From an uncultured Anaerolineales bacterium (GTDB lineage: Bacteria > Chloroflexota > Anaerolineae > Anaerolineales > UBA11657): a stretch of 5,866 nucleotides of DNA. Location: positions 1 through 5,866 of the forward strand of contig CAJWIA010000103.1 in the NCBI GenBank assembly GCA_913040765.1. Direction: 5' to 3'. The notes under the pieces are model-generated. The model ran no database searches. It saw only the letters and a program-made list of their open reading frames with translations, and had not been told where the DNA came from. Both the position numbers and the translations under genes were made by a program. Shown in pieces: positions 1 to 5,850 of the stretch (its first letter is position 1; the number at the start of each line of letters is the position of its first letter).

Positions 1-1161
1 GATTGGGTAGTGGACCTTGGTCCGGGAGCTGGCAGTAATGGTGGAGAGGTGGTAGCACAGGGCACTATCCAAGACATTGTAGACAACAAGAATTCATTAA
101 CGGGCGATTATCTTTCAGGAAGAAAACATATACAAGTTCCAAAGTTGCGGAGGGAGGGTAATGGAAAGGAATTAGTAGTGCGCGGAGCCCGTGAACACAA
201 TCTTAAAAACATTGAAGCAACGATTCCCCTTGGGAAAGTAGTATGTATAACTGGTGTGTCGGGATCAGGCAAGAGCACGTTAGTGAACGATGTCTTGTAT
301 CGATCTTTGGCAAAAGGTCTACATGGAGCGCGTACTGCGCCAGGTGAACACGATGAAATAGAAGGGATCGAGTTAATTGATAAAATAATTAATATTGATC
401 AATCTCCGATAGGGCGCACTCCGCGCTCGAATGCTGCTACCTATGTTGGGTTGTTTGATCACGTGCGTAAACTGTTTGCTGAGCTGCCTGAGAGCAAGGT
501 GAGAGGCTACAAACCGGGCCGATACTCTTTCAACGTTAAAGGCGGACGATGCGAAGGGTGCCAAGGTCAAGGCCAGCTCAGAATAGAAATGCAATTCTTG
601 GCCGATATTTATGTCCCATGTGAAGAATGCAATGGAGCTCGTTATAATCGGGAAACACTACAAGTTAGGTTTAAGGGGTTTACGATAGCTGATGTGCTTG
701 CCATGAGCGTAGACGAATCCACAACAGTTTTTAGCGGTTTTGCGTCTATGATGCGTAAACTTTCGACACTCCAGGCGGTGGGTTTAGGCTATATAAAAAT
801 TGGTCAGCCAGCTACTACATTGTCGGGAGGCGAGGCTCAACGTGTGAAGCTTAGTAAGGAGCTGTCAAAACGCTACACGGGGCGCACATTGTACGTGCTT
901 GATGAACCTTCAGTTGGACTCCATGCATCTGATGTAGAACGACTAATAGGTGTATTGGGTAACTTTGCCGATAAAGGTAATACAGTGGTGATAATTGAGC
1001 ATCATCCTGACATAATAAAAGTGGCCGACCATATTATTGATTTGGGCCCTGAGGGTGGTATTGATGGCGGTCACATCATAGCTGACGGAACTCCAGAAGA
1101 AGTCGCTGCTGTTACCAAAAGCTATACTGGCCAATTATTGAGAAGGTTGTTGGCATCTTGA
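1..1161 (+). CDS. uvrA: UvrA, excinuclease ABC subunit A (C-terminal 386 residues, 5' end outside window)
   Basis: UvrA is the DNA-damage-sensing ATPase of nucleotide excision repair; it loads UvrB at lesions in the cytoplasm. The frame is open from base 1, and its first residues ([20 protein letters not shown]) match the end of the first ATPase half, so the gene is cut by the window edge rather than starting at the GTG at 10. In fragment numbering, the second nucleotide-binding domain shows Walker A GVSGSGKS at 85-92, a CxxC-19-CxxC zinc module (Cys184, 187, 207, 210), the ABC signature LSGGEAQ at 274-280, Walker B YVLDEP at 298-303 and an H-loop His at 334 in IIEHH. Family members are about 940 residues, so roughly 560 are missing upstream. 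The C-terminus is complete. The TGA stop overlaps the queG start by four bases, suggesting translational coupling. Identification is secure. Confidence 0.98.
   Translation, partial: DWVVDLGPGAGSNGGEVVAQGTIQDIVDNKNSLTGDYLSGRKHIQVPKLRREGNGKELVVRGAREHNLKNIEATIPLGKVVCITGVSGSGKSTLVNDVLYRSLAKGLHGARTAPGEHDEIEGIELIDKIINIDQSPIGRTPRSNAATYVGLFDHVRKLFAELPESKVRGYKPGRYSFNVKGGRCEGCQGQGQLRIEMQFLADIYVPCEECNGARYNRETLQVRFKGFTIADVLAMSVDESTTVFSGFASMMRKLSTLQAVGLGYIKIGQPATTLSGGEAQRVKLSKELSKRYTGRTLYVLDEPSVGLHASDVERLIGVLGNFADKGNTVVIIEHHPDIIKVADHIIDLGPEGGIDGGHIIADGTPEEVAAVTKSYTGQLLRRLLAS
1141..1146 (+). promoter_or_regulatory. Candidate ribosome binding site of queG inside the uvrA 3' end
   Basis: AGAAGG lies 11 nt before the TTG start of queG and sits inside the last codons of uvrA. 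It is a moderate Shine-Dalgarno match at a slightly long spacing. With the TTGA stop/start overlap, it supports the TTG start and points to translation of queG being coupled to uvrA. Confidence 0.45.
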
Positions 1162-2327
1162 ACGTTAAGCAGGGACTACAATATGTTGACAAAATAAAAG
1201 CACATGCGTACGATTTAGGGTTTTGTTTGTGTGGGGTTACAACACCAGAGCCCCCTGCACATCTTGATGAATATCATAAATGGTTGGCAGATGGACTTCA
1301 TGCTGATATGGAGTATATGGGTAATGAGCGTGCCCGTCATAGTCGCGCAAACCCCAAAGAAATATTTCCGGAGTGCAAATCTATTTTAGTAGTAGCCACT
1401 AACTATTATCAAGGGGAGTTTTTAAGTCCGGGTGCTGCTACCACTTATGGCAAGGTAGCCAGATATGCTTGGGGGAAGGACTATCATACGGTAATGAAAC
1501 ATCGTTTGCAACAACTGATGGTTTTTGTGGAATCCGTGGCTGGTAAACCCGTGAAACACCGGTTGTATGTCGACACGGGACCATTGCTAGAACGTGAATT
1601 GGCACAAAGAGCTGGATTGGGATGGATAGGCAAGAATACAATGCTTATAAATCATGATGTTGGTTCATGGACATTATTGGCAGAAGCTATGTTGGATATT
1701 TGGTTGCCCCCTGATGACCCTTATATTGATGATAGATGTGGTAGCTGCACATTTTGTATTGACGAATGTCCAACCGATGCTATCATGTCGGAACCTCGAC
1801 GAATTGATAGTAATAAGTGTATTTCTTATTTAACCATTGAACATAGAGGCGCCATTCCTGTTCACAAGAGAGTCGATCTGGATGACTGGGTTTTTGGTTG
1901 TGATATATGTCAAGATGTGTGTCCTTGGAACAACAGGTTCGCAAAAGTCGAACATGACGTTGATTTTTCTCCCAGCGGTCCTTTACCTCACTTGAGTCCA
2001 CACAACTTACTAAACATGGACCAAGCCGAGTTTAGTAAGAAATTTAGCGGAAGCCCAGTTAAACGAACCAAGCGAAGCGGATTGCTGCGAAATGCTAGTG
2101 TGGTGCTTGGTAACCGTGTTGACAACAAATCAATACATAGTCTAGCAACCTCGCTTACTGGTGACCCAGACCCGATAATTAGAGCGCACTCTGCATGGGC
2201 TCTTGGACAGATTGGTGATGCAAACGTTGTGAATTTGCTTAGTGATGCCCAGGAAAACGAGATTGATGCTGATGTGCTGATAGAGATACAATCTGCTTTA
2301 GACGAATTGTCTAATCAGAAGGAGTAG
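1158..2327 (+). CDS. queG: Epoxyqueuosine reductase QueG
   Basis: QueG catalyses the last step of queuosine synthesis: cobalamin-dependent reduction of epoxyqueuosine to queuosine at position 34 of tRNAs with GUN anticodons. The 389-residue length is usual for the family. Visible are the active-site stretch [12 protein letters not shown] with the conserved Asp at 139, a ferredoxin-like Cys set [11 protein letters not shown] (Cys194, 197, 200, 204), and a second set made of Cys221 in KCISYLTIE and Cys248, 251, 255 in [12 protein letters not shown]. Together these would hold two [4Fe-4S] clusters. The C-terminal part (about 305-385) looks like HEAT repeats ([23 protein letters not shown]), known in QueG as a tRNA-binding module. 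The start is TTG at 1158, overlapping the uvrA stop as TTGA. An AGAAGG lies 11 nt upstream and no better in-frame start precedes the conserved region. The 3' end overlaps the convergent LysM gene. Confidence 0.96.
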   Translation: MNVKQGLQYVDKIKAHAYDLGFCLCGVTTPEPPAHLDEYHKWLADGLHADMEYMGNERARHSRANPKEIFPECKSILVVATNYYQGEFLSPGAATTYGKVARYAWGKDYHTVMKHRLQQLMVFVESVAGKPVKHRLYVDTGPLLERELAQRAGLGWIGKNTMLINHDVGSWTLLAEAMLDIWLPPDDPYIDDRCGSCTFCIDECPTDAIMSEPRRIDSNKCISYLTIEHRGAIPVHKRVDLDDWVFGCDICQDVCPWNNRFAKVEHDVDFSPSGPLPHLSPHNLLNMDQAEFSKKFSGSPVKRTKRSGLLRNASVVLGNRVDNKSIHSLATSLTGDPDPIIRAHSAWALGQIGDANVVNLLSDAQENEIDADVLIEIQSALDELSNQKE

Positions 2328-3030
2328 AAGTAGAAGAAGGTTCGGGAGTTGGTGTCACGGAAGGTTGTCGAGTTGGAGTGGCTGGTGTTAATGCTATTAT
2401 ATCGACAGGTATGCGCACTATTTGGCCAACACTTAAAATATCGGGATTTTCTGCAAGCTCCTCGTTTTCTGCAAGTATTGCATCAAGAGTTGTGTTGAAT
2501 TCGTCTGCAAGCAATTGCAAGATATCCCCTGGACGGATTGTGTGCTCAATTATCGAGCCAGGAGTGAACTCATCCGGTATTGGTGTAAGTGTAGGTGCTT
2601 GATAATCCGGAGGTGGCACTAGTATCTCTTGACCAACTTGCAGGAACGAAGATAGGTCTACACCTTGAGCTGTGTTGAATGAAATTAAATCCTGTATATC
2701 GATTTCATATTCTTCAGCTACAAAATATAGTGTGTCTCCCTCCTTGATAACATAACTAATAGCACCGCTTCGGGTAGAGGTAGGAGTAATAGTGCTGGTT
2801 TCTGTTGGATCAAAAAGTGTTGAGGTTGGCTGTACAGGCGTGTTTGTAAAGACAGAGGTCATTGTAGGCGTAGCAAACAGACTTAGTGCAACTAAACTAT
2901 CCTGGCCCATTTGTTGCCAAGCGTACACTGCTCCTCCTAGCAATCCAATTATTAGCACTACAGACAATCCTATACGCCATCTTCTGGTCGTTGAACTATC
3001 GTTAAGTGACAGACCAGCCTTGCCCTTCAT
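2311..3030 (-). CDS. Membrane-anchored protein with two LysM domains and Thr/Pro-rich linkers
   Basis: This 239-residue protein probably sits in the cytoplasmic membrane with its C-terminal part outside. A short basic N-terminus (TTRRWR) is followed by one hydrophobic segment at about 18-38, read as a signal anchor because no clear cleavage site or lipobox is visible. A Thr/Ser/Pro-rich linker (about 53-88) leads to a first LysM domain (about 93-138, YVIKEGDTLYFVAEEY ... LQVGQEILVPP). A second follows at about 162-208 (HTIRPGDILQLLADEF ... LSVGQIVRIPV), then a second Thr/Pro-rich tail (about 214-239). LysM modules bind GlcNAc-containing glycans such as peptidoglycan; no catalytic domain is present, so a scaffolding or wall-tethering role is inferred. 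The ATG at 3030 is the only usable start: the frame upstream reaches a stop within ten codons with no start codon between. A promoter and a distant AGGAGG lie upstream. The 3' end overlaps queG by 17 bp. Confidence 0.9.
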   Translation of the reverse strand: MKGKAGLSLNDSSTTRRWRIGLSVVLIIGLLGGAVYAWQQMGQDSLVALSLFATPTMTSVFTNTPVQPTSTLFDPTETSTITPTSTRSGAISYVIKEGDTLYFVAEEYEIDIQDLISFNTAQGVDLSSFLQVGQEILVPPPDYQAPTLTPIPDEFTPGSIIEHTIRPGDILQLLADEFNTTLDAILAENEELAENPDILSVGQIVRIPVDIIALTPATPTRQPSVTPTPEPSSTSTPSD

Positions 3031-3045
3031 TTTATGTTTCTTGTG

Positions 3046-3051
3046 CCTCCT
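3046..3051 (-). promoter_or_regulatory. Shine-Dalgarno AGGAGG of the LysM gene, unusually far from the start
   Basis: On the minus strand a perfect AGGAGG precedes the ATG at 3030 with 15 nt between them, against the usual 5-9. The intervening codons contain no alternative start, so either the long spacing is tolerated or initiation here is inefficient. Confidence 0.5.
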
Positions 3052-3069
3052 AGTCTAACAATAATCCTG

Positions 3070-3097
3070 AATATATTGTACCCTAAATTGTTGCCAA
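3070..3097 (-). promoter_or_regulatory. Sigma-70-type promoter candidate for the LysM gene
   Basis: Reading the minus strand, TTGGCA (complement of 3092-3097; five of six match TTGACA) is followed after 16 bp by TATATT (complement of 3070-3075; five of six match TATAAT). The predicted transcript would start near 3063 and carry the AGGAGG at 3046-3051 before the ATG at 3030. This is the best promoter match in the window; it is called from consensus alone. Confidence 0.5.
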
Positions 3098-3100
3098 TTA

Positions 3101-3111
3101 TGCTATATACT
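3101..3111 (+). promoter_or_regulatory. Possible -10 region for the methyltransferase gene
   Basis: TGCTATATACT contains either an extended -10 (TG-C-TATATA) or TATACT at 3106-3111, which matches five of six consensus bases. No convincing -35 lies at 16-18 bp. A start near 3118 would give a leader of about 22 nt without a Shine-Dalgarno before the ATG at 3140. The element lies within 15 bp of the -35 of the opposite promoter, so the two promoters would compete for polymerase. Confidence 0.3.
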
Positions 3112-3139
3112 TGGGGTACCCATTCAGATACATAATTCT

Positions 3140-3910
3140 ATGAATCTTACTAATATACAAAATCAGTTTAGCGATCATGCTGAGAAATATGTACAAAGCT
3201 CCTGTTTTGCAACAGGAGAAAGTTTGGACAAAATGATTGAACTGTTGCAGGAACCCGAAATTAACCGAGCACTTGACGTTGCTACAGGTGGGGGACACAC
3301 AGCAATGAGACTTTGCTCTATTTCAGATTGTGTTGTAGCGGGCGATGTTACTGTGTCTATGTTAAAAGCCGCACGTGAATTTATGACAGATAATAATGCA
3401 AATAATGTTAGTTGTTGTCAGCATGATGCTCATATGCTCCCGTTCCCAAAACAAACTTTTGATTTGGTCACCTGTCGCATTGCTCCTCATCACTTTACCG
3501 ATGTTTTAGGTTTTTTGGAGGAGGTGGTGCGTGTTAGTAGGCTGGGCGCAGCGGTTGGAATAATAGATAGCTGTACTCCTATACAACTATCAGCTGCGAG
3601 GTACATCAATGCGTTTGAGAGATTGCGCGACACGAGTCACAATCATTCATATTCTTGTTCGGAATGGAAGGGTTTATTTTATGAAGCCGGATTGAAAGTT
3701 GAATACATGCAGCAATTCAGAAAAACACTAAATTTTCAGGCATATTGTGATAGAAAATCAATTTCGGGTCTGAGGAGGACACAACTCAAGGTAATGCTTT
3801 TTCAGGCTCCAGAAGCAGCCCTTAAATATTTAAACCCAAGAAATATCAATGGTGAGTTAGTGTTTGATTTGCAAGAAATGTGTGTTGTGGGACGACCTAT
3901 TGTTGGTTAG
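3140..3910 (+). CDS. Class I SAM-dependent methyltransferase, substrate unknown
   Basis: This 256-residue protein is a Rossmann-fold methyltransferase of the Methyltransf_11/UbiE-like group, probably cytoplasmic. Motif I is LDVATGGGHTA (45-55), the glycine-rich SAM loop. The motif II acid is Asp69 in AGDVTVSML, an Asp for the adenine pocket is at 96 in QHDAHMLPFP, and FDLVTCRIAPHHF (107-119) forms motif IV. The N-terminal NQFSDHAEKYVQS and the later RDTSHNHSYS recall a subgroup of small-molecule methyltransferases found next to unrelated genes in many bacteria, from memory of that family. No feature fixes the substrate; the neighbouring miaB does not prove a tRNA role. The ATG at 3140 has no Shine-Dalgarno, but residues from about 8 onward already look like family sequence, so the start should be close. 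miaB follows after 47 bp on the same strand and may be co-transcribed. Confidence 0.9.
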   Translation: MNLTNIQNQFSDHAEKYVQSSCFATGESLDKMIELLQEPEINRALDVATGGGHTAMRLCSISDCVVAGDVTVSMLKAAREFMTDNNANNVSCCQHDAHMLPFPKQTFDLVTCRIAPHHFTDVLGFLEEVVRVSRLGAAVGIIDSCTPIQLSAARYINAFERLRDTSHNHSYSCSEWKGLFYEAGLKVEYMQQFRKTLNFQAYCDRKSISGLRRTQLKVMLFQAPEAALKYLNPRNINGELVFDLQEMCVVGRPIVG

Positions 3911-3957
3911 ACAGGACAGTACATTCTTGTGGAAAGTGTTGTATAAATAGAGCAACT

Positions 3958-5286
3958 ATGAAATATCACATACACACATTAGGATGTCAGATGAACGCTG
4001 CCGATAGTTTAAGGCTGGCTTCTGGATTGGAAAAACTTGGTGCTACTAAGACAGAATATATCGCGGAAGCTGACATAGCCGTTCTTAATACTTGCGTGGT
4101 GAGGCAAAGCGCTGAGGATAGGGCATACGGCTGGTTGCATCGTGTAGGTGCACTAAAAAGAGATACAAGACCTGACCTTACAGTGGGTTTAATGGGTTGC
4201 TTGGTTGGTGTAAAGGGAAACAAAAAAATAGCAAACACATTTCCCGATATAGACGTGTTTTTACCCCCGTCAGATCCTGCGCCATTGCTAAATCTTGTCG
4301 AGCAGCAGCAGTTTATACAAAAGTCCGAGACAGATGTTGTCAGCAGGCGCCATGCCCTACAGGACGGGGAACTCATTTTACCAGCCGCCGATTGTGGCAC
4401 TACCTTTATTAGTTATGTGCCAGTTGTCTATGGATGTTCCCATGCTTGTACATTTTGTATTATTCCTTTTCGTCGAGGAATCGAAAGATCAAGACCCGTT
4501 GATCAAATTGTCGCTGAGTGTAGATCTTTAGCAGAGCAAGGCGTAAAGGAGATTACTTTGTTAGGTCAGATAGTTGATCGATATGGGTATGACTTACCGG
4601 ATCGCTCCAACCTAGCTATGTTACTCGAGAGAGTACATGAAACTCCGGGTTTGGAACGCATACGTTTTTTGACTTCACACCCTAATTATCTTGATGATGA
4701 GCTACTTAGAATTGTTGCTGAAATGCCGAAAATATGTGACCATATTGAGGTACCAGTCCAATCTGGTAGCAACGAAGTGTTAGAAAACATGCGGCGTGGA
4801 TATACAGTGGAACAATATAGTGATTTGATCGAGCGTATACGCATGTTCATGCCCAAAGGCTCTATTTCGTGCGATGTGATTGTAGGTTTTCCCGGCGAGT
4901 CCGAATCGCAGTTTCAAGCCACTTGTGACTTATTATCGAAACACCAATTTGATAAGGTACATATAGCTAAATACTCACCTCGTCCCGGCACTGTCTCTGC
5001 CAGACGCATGGAAGACGACGTACCTGCTAAGGAAAAAGAGCGCCGTCGCAAAACACTGGATGAAATACAGGCTTCAGTTCTTTCTGATATCAACCGTCAA
5101 TTGCTAGGAAAAAAAGTAGAGGTATTGGTGGAAGGGTATCAGCGGGACAGGTGGCGTGGCCGTACTCGGACCAATAAACTCGTGTTTTTTGAGGATGATC
5201 GTGTGTGGGCGGGCAATCTTGTTGATGTTGAAATTAACTGGGCTGGACCATGGTTTATGGTAGGCAATTTGGTTCGCACTGACTAA
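3958..5286 (+). CDS. miaB: MiaB, tRNA-2-methylthio-N6-isopentenyladenosine37 synthase
   Basis: MiaB is a radical-SAM methylthiotransferase that converts i6A to ms2i6A at position 37 of tRNAs reading codons that begin with U. The 442 residues carry the three family domains. The N-terminal UPF0004 domain has auxiliary-cluster cysteines Cys10 (TLGCQMN), Cys46 (NTCVVR) and Cys81 (MGCLVG). The radical-SAM core has CxxxCxxC at Cys160, 164, 167 (GCSHACTFC) and later family blocks VPVQSGSNEVLENMRRGYT, DVIVGFPGE and YSPRPGT. A C-terminal TRAM RNA-binding domain spans about 381-440. The ATG at 3958 is chosen because the conserved N-terminus begins there; the frame is open further upstream to 3880, but that part overlaps the methyltransferase gene and looks unlike the family. 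There is no clear Shine-Dalgarno. The usual GQNVxxYG block reads GQIVDRYG (203-210). RimO or MtaB are alternatives, but the overall pattern fits MiaB best. Confidence 0.94.
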   Translation: MKYHIHTLGCQMNAADSLRLASGLEKLGATKTEYIAEADIAVLNTCVVRQSAEDRAYGWLHRVGALKRDTRPDLTVGLMGCLVGVKGNKKIANTFPDIDVFLPPSDPAPLLNLVEQQQFIQKSETDVVSRRHALQDGELILPAADCGTTFISYVPVVYGCSHACTFCIIPFRRGIERSRPVDQIVAECRSLAEQGVKEITLLGQIVDRYGYDLPDRSNLAMLLERVHETPGLERIRFLTSHPNYLDDELLRIVAEMPKICDHIEVPVQSGSNEVLENMRRGYTVEQYSDLIERIRMFMPKGSISCDVIVGFPGESESQFQATCDLLSKHQFDKVHIAKYSPRPGTVSARRMEDDVPAKEKERRRKTLDEIQASVLSDINRQLLGKKVEVLVEGYQRDRWRGRTRTNKLVFFEDDRVWAGNLVDVEINWAGPWFMVGNLVRTD

Positions 5287-5358
5287 GAACACGCAGCATT
5301 TTGGTTTTTGTGTGCGCTATGGAAGTGAACCACTAACAATCAGCGGTTTTATCAACAC
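5287..5358. other. Convergent gap between miaB and infA, no clear terminator
   Basis: These 72 bases separate the ends of miaB (+) and infA (-). They hold no RNA gene and no strong GC-rich hairpin with a U tract on either strand. The only secondary structure seen is a weak two-tier pairing at 5315-5345 (CGCT/AGCG outside, AGTG/CACT inside), followed on the plus strand by GGTTTT. It is too weak to call a terminator. Confidence 0.5.
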
Positions 5359-5610
5359 CTATTTATCAGCAGAGCTTGTCGCTGGCCGACTTGGGAATCG
5401 GTAAGTTATTCTACCTCTTGTAAGGTCATATGTGGACATCTCTACTTTAACTCTATCACCAAGTAGTATGCGTATATAGTAACGACGCATTTTACCAGAT
5501 AGGTATGCAAGTACTTCGTGCCCATTTTCTAGAACAACACGAAACTGTGTACCAGGTAGGGCCTCAGTGATTGTGCCTTCGACTTCTATTTTTTCTTCTT
5601 TCTTTGACAT
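5359..5610 (-). CDS. infA: Translation initiation factor IF-1
   Basis: IF-1 is a small OB-fold (S1-like) protein that binds the A site of the 30S subunit and works with IF-2 and IF-3 during initiation. The 83-residue product carries the family core: [20 protein letters not shown] (8-27), then [21 protein letters not shown] (28-48) and [22 protein letters not shown] (50-71). In E. coli the protein ends about at this last Arg (72 residues); here a tail of 12 residues rich in Ser, Pro and Ala ([12 protein letters not shown]) follows. The start ATG at 5610 fits the family N-terminus; no Shine-Dalgarno is seen upstream. It lies 29 bp downstream of rpsU on the same strand and is probably in the same transcript. 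An extended -10-like sequence in the gap could give it a promoter of its own. Confidence 0.97.
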   Translation of the reverse strand: MSKKEEKIEVEGTITEALPGTQFRVVLENGHEVLAYLSGKMRRYYIRILLGDRVKVEMSTYDLTRGRITYRFPSRPATSSADK

Positions 5611-5629
5611 GTAAGTTCTGTTTAGTTAG

Positions 5630-5638
5630 ACTATACCA
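5630..5638 (-). promoter_or_regulatory. Extended -10 candidate in front of infA
   Basis: On the minus strand the gap between rpsU and infA contains TGGTATAGT: a TGn element joined to TATAGT, which matches five of six -10 bases. No good -35 is seen at 17-18 bp, as is common for extended -10 promoters. A transcript would begin near 5623, leaving about a dozen bases before the infA ATG, too short for a standard Shine-Dalgarno leader. Confidence 0.3.
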
Positions 5639-5649
5639 ATTAGTATGGT
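5630..5649 (-). repeat. Small imperfect inverted repeat over the rpsU stop codon
   Basis: On the minus strand, ACCATAC and GTATAGT flank a six-base loop TAATTG, giving six pairs with one C-A mismatch. The loop holds the TAA stop of rpsU. The structure is AT-rich and weak and has no U tract, so it is not a terminator; it could be chance or an mRNA processing or coupling element between rpsU and infA. Confidence 0.3.
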
Positions 5650-5834
5650 CGTGGTCTACGTTGGCGCAACCGCCTAATAGCTTTCTTTTTTTCAATACGC
5701 CGCATTTCACTTTTAGAAACAAACCAGCGTTTTTGTCTAACAGCAGCAAGGTTGCCGCTTCTCATTACTTTCTTGCGAAAACGACGAAGAAATTCTTCAG
5801 GAGATTCATTCGGTTTGATTGTTACTTTCGTCAT
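5640..5834 (-). CDS. rpsU: Small ribosomal subunit protein bS21
   Basis: bS21 is a small basic protein on the platform of the 30S subunit, close to the 3' end of 16S rRNA, where it influences mRNA start-site pairing. The 64 residues show the family pattern: a short strand (TKVTIKPNE), then ESPEEFLRRFRKKVMRSGNL (about 10-29), then a basic helical half (VRQKRWFVSKSEMRRIEKKKAIRRLRQR) ending RPRPY. The start is taken as the ATG at 5834. Upstream in-frame ATGs at 5840 and 5861 are rejected: the first is only 2 nt from the AGGAGG and the second lies before it, whereas 5834 has the ideal 8-nt spacing, and the extra residues match nothing in the family. infA follows after 29 bp. The promoter lies outside the window. 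Confidence 0.96.
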   Translation of the reverse strand: MTKVTIKPNESPEEFLRRFRKKVMRSGNLAAVRQKRWFVSKSEMRRIEKKKAIRRLRQRRPRPY

Positions 5835-5838
5835 GATC

Positions 5839-5850
5839 ATCACCTCCTTT
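5839..5850 (-). promoter_or_regulatory. Extended Shine-Dalgarno of rpsU
   Basis: The minus strand reads AAAGGAGGTGAT, a 12-base perfect complement to the common bacterial 16S 3' tail ATCACCTCCTTT. AGGAGG ends 8 nt before the ATG at 5834. It decides the rpsU start and is by far the strongest ribosome binding site in the window. Confidence 0.9.

Noticed and set aside
2378..2602. An open frame on the plus strand opposite the LysM gene.
   Set aside because: It is Ser/Val-rich low-complexity sequence of the kind expected antisense to the LysM and linker codons; no domain or start signal.
3942..3947. TATAAA upstream of miaB as a -10 box.
   Set aside because: No -35 at 16-18 bp and no TGn extension; the gene can be read from the methyltransferase transcript.
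3880..3957. A 26-residue N-terminal extension of MiaB starting at an upstream ATG.
   Set aside because: It overlaps the methyltransferase gene, is Cys-rich and unlike the family, and the conserved N-terminus begins at the ATG at 3958.
3987..4400. A 137-codon open frame on the minus strand inside miaB.
   Set aside because: It is antisense to well-conserved MiaB coding sequence, has no recognisable domain and no convincing ribosome binding site.
5315..5345. A possible terminator hairpin between miaB and infA.
   Set aside because: The stems are only four pairs each with a large internal loop, and the following T tract is short; not strong enough to call.
5564..5749. A 61-codon minus-strand frame overlapping the 3' part of rpsU and the start of infA.
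   Set aside because: It is out of frame with two secure genes and resembles no family.
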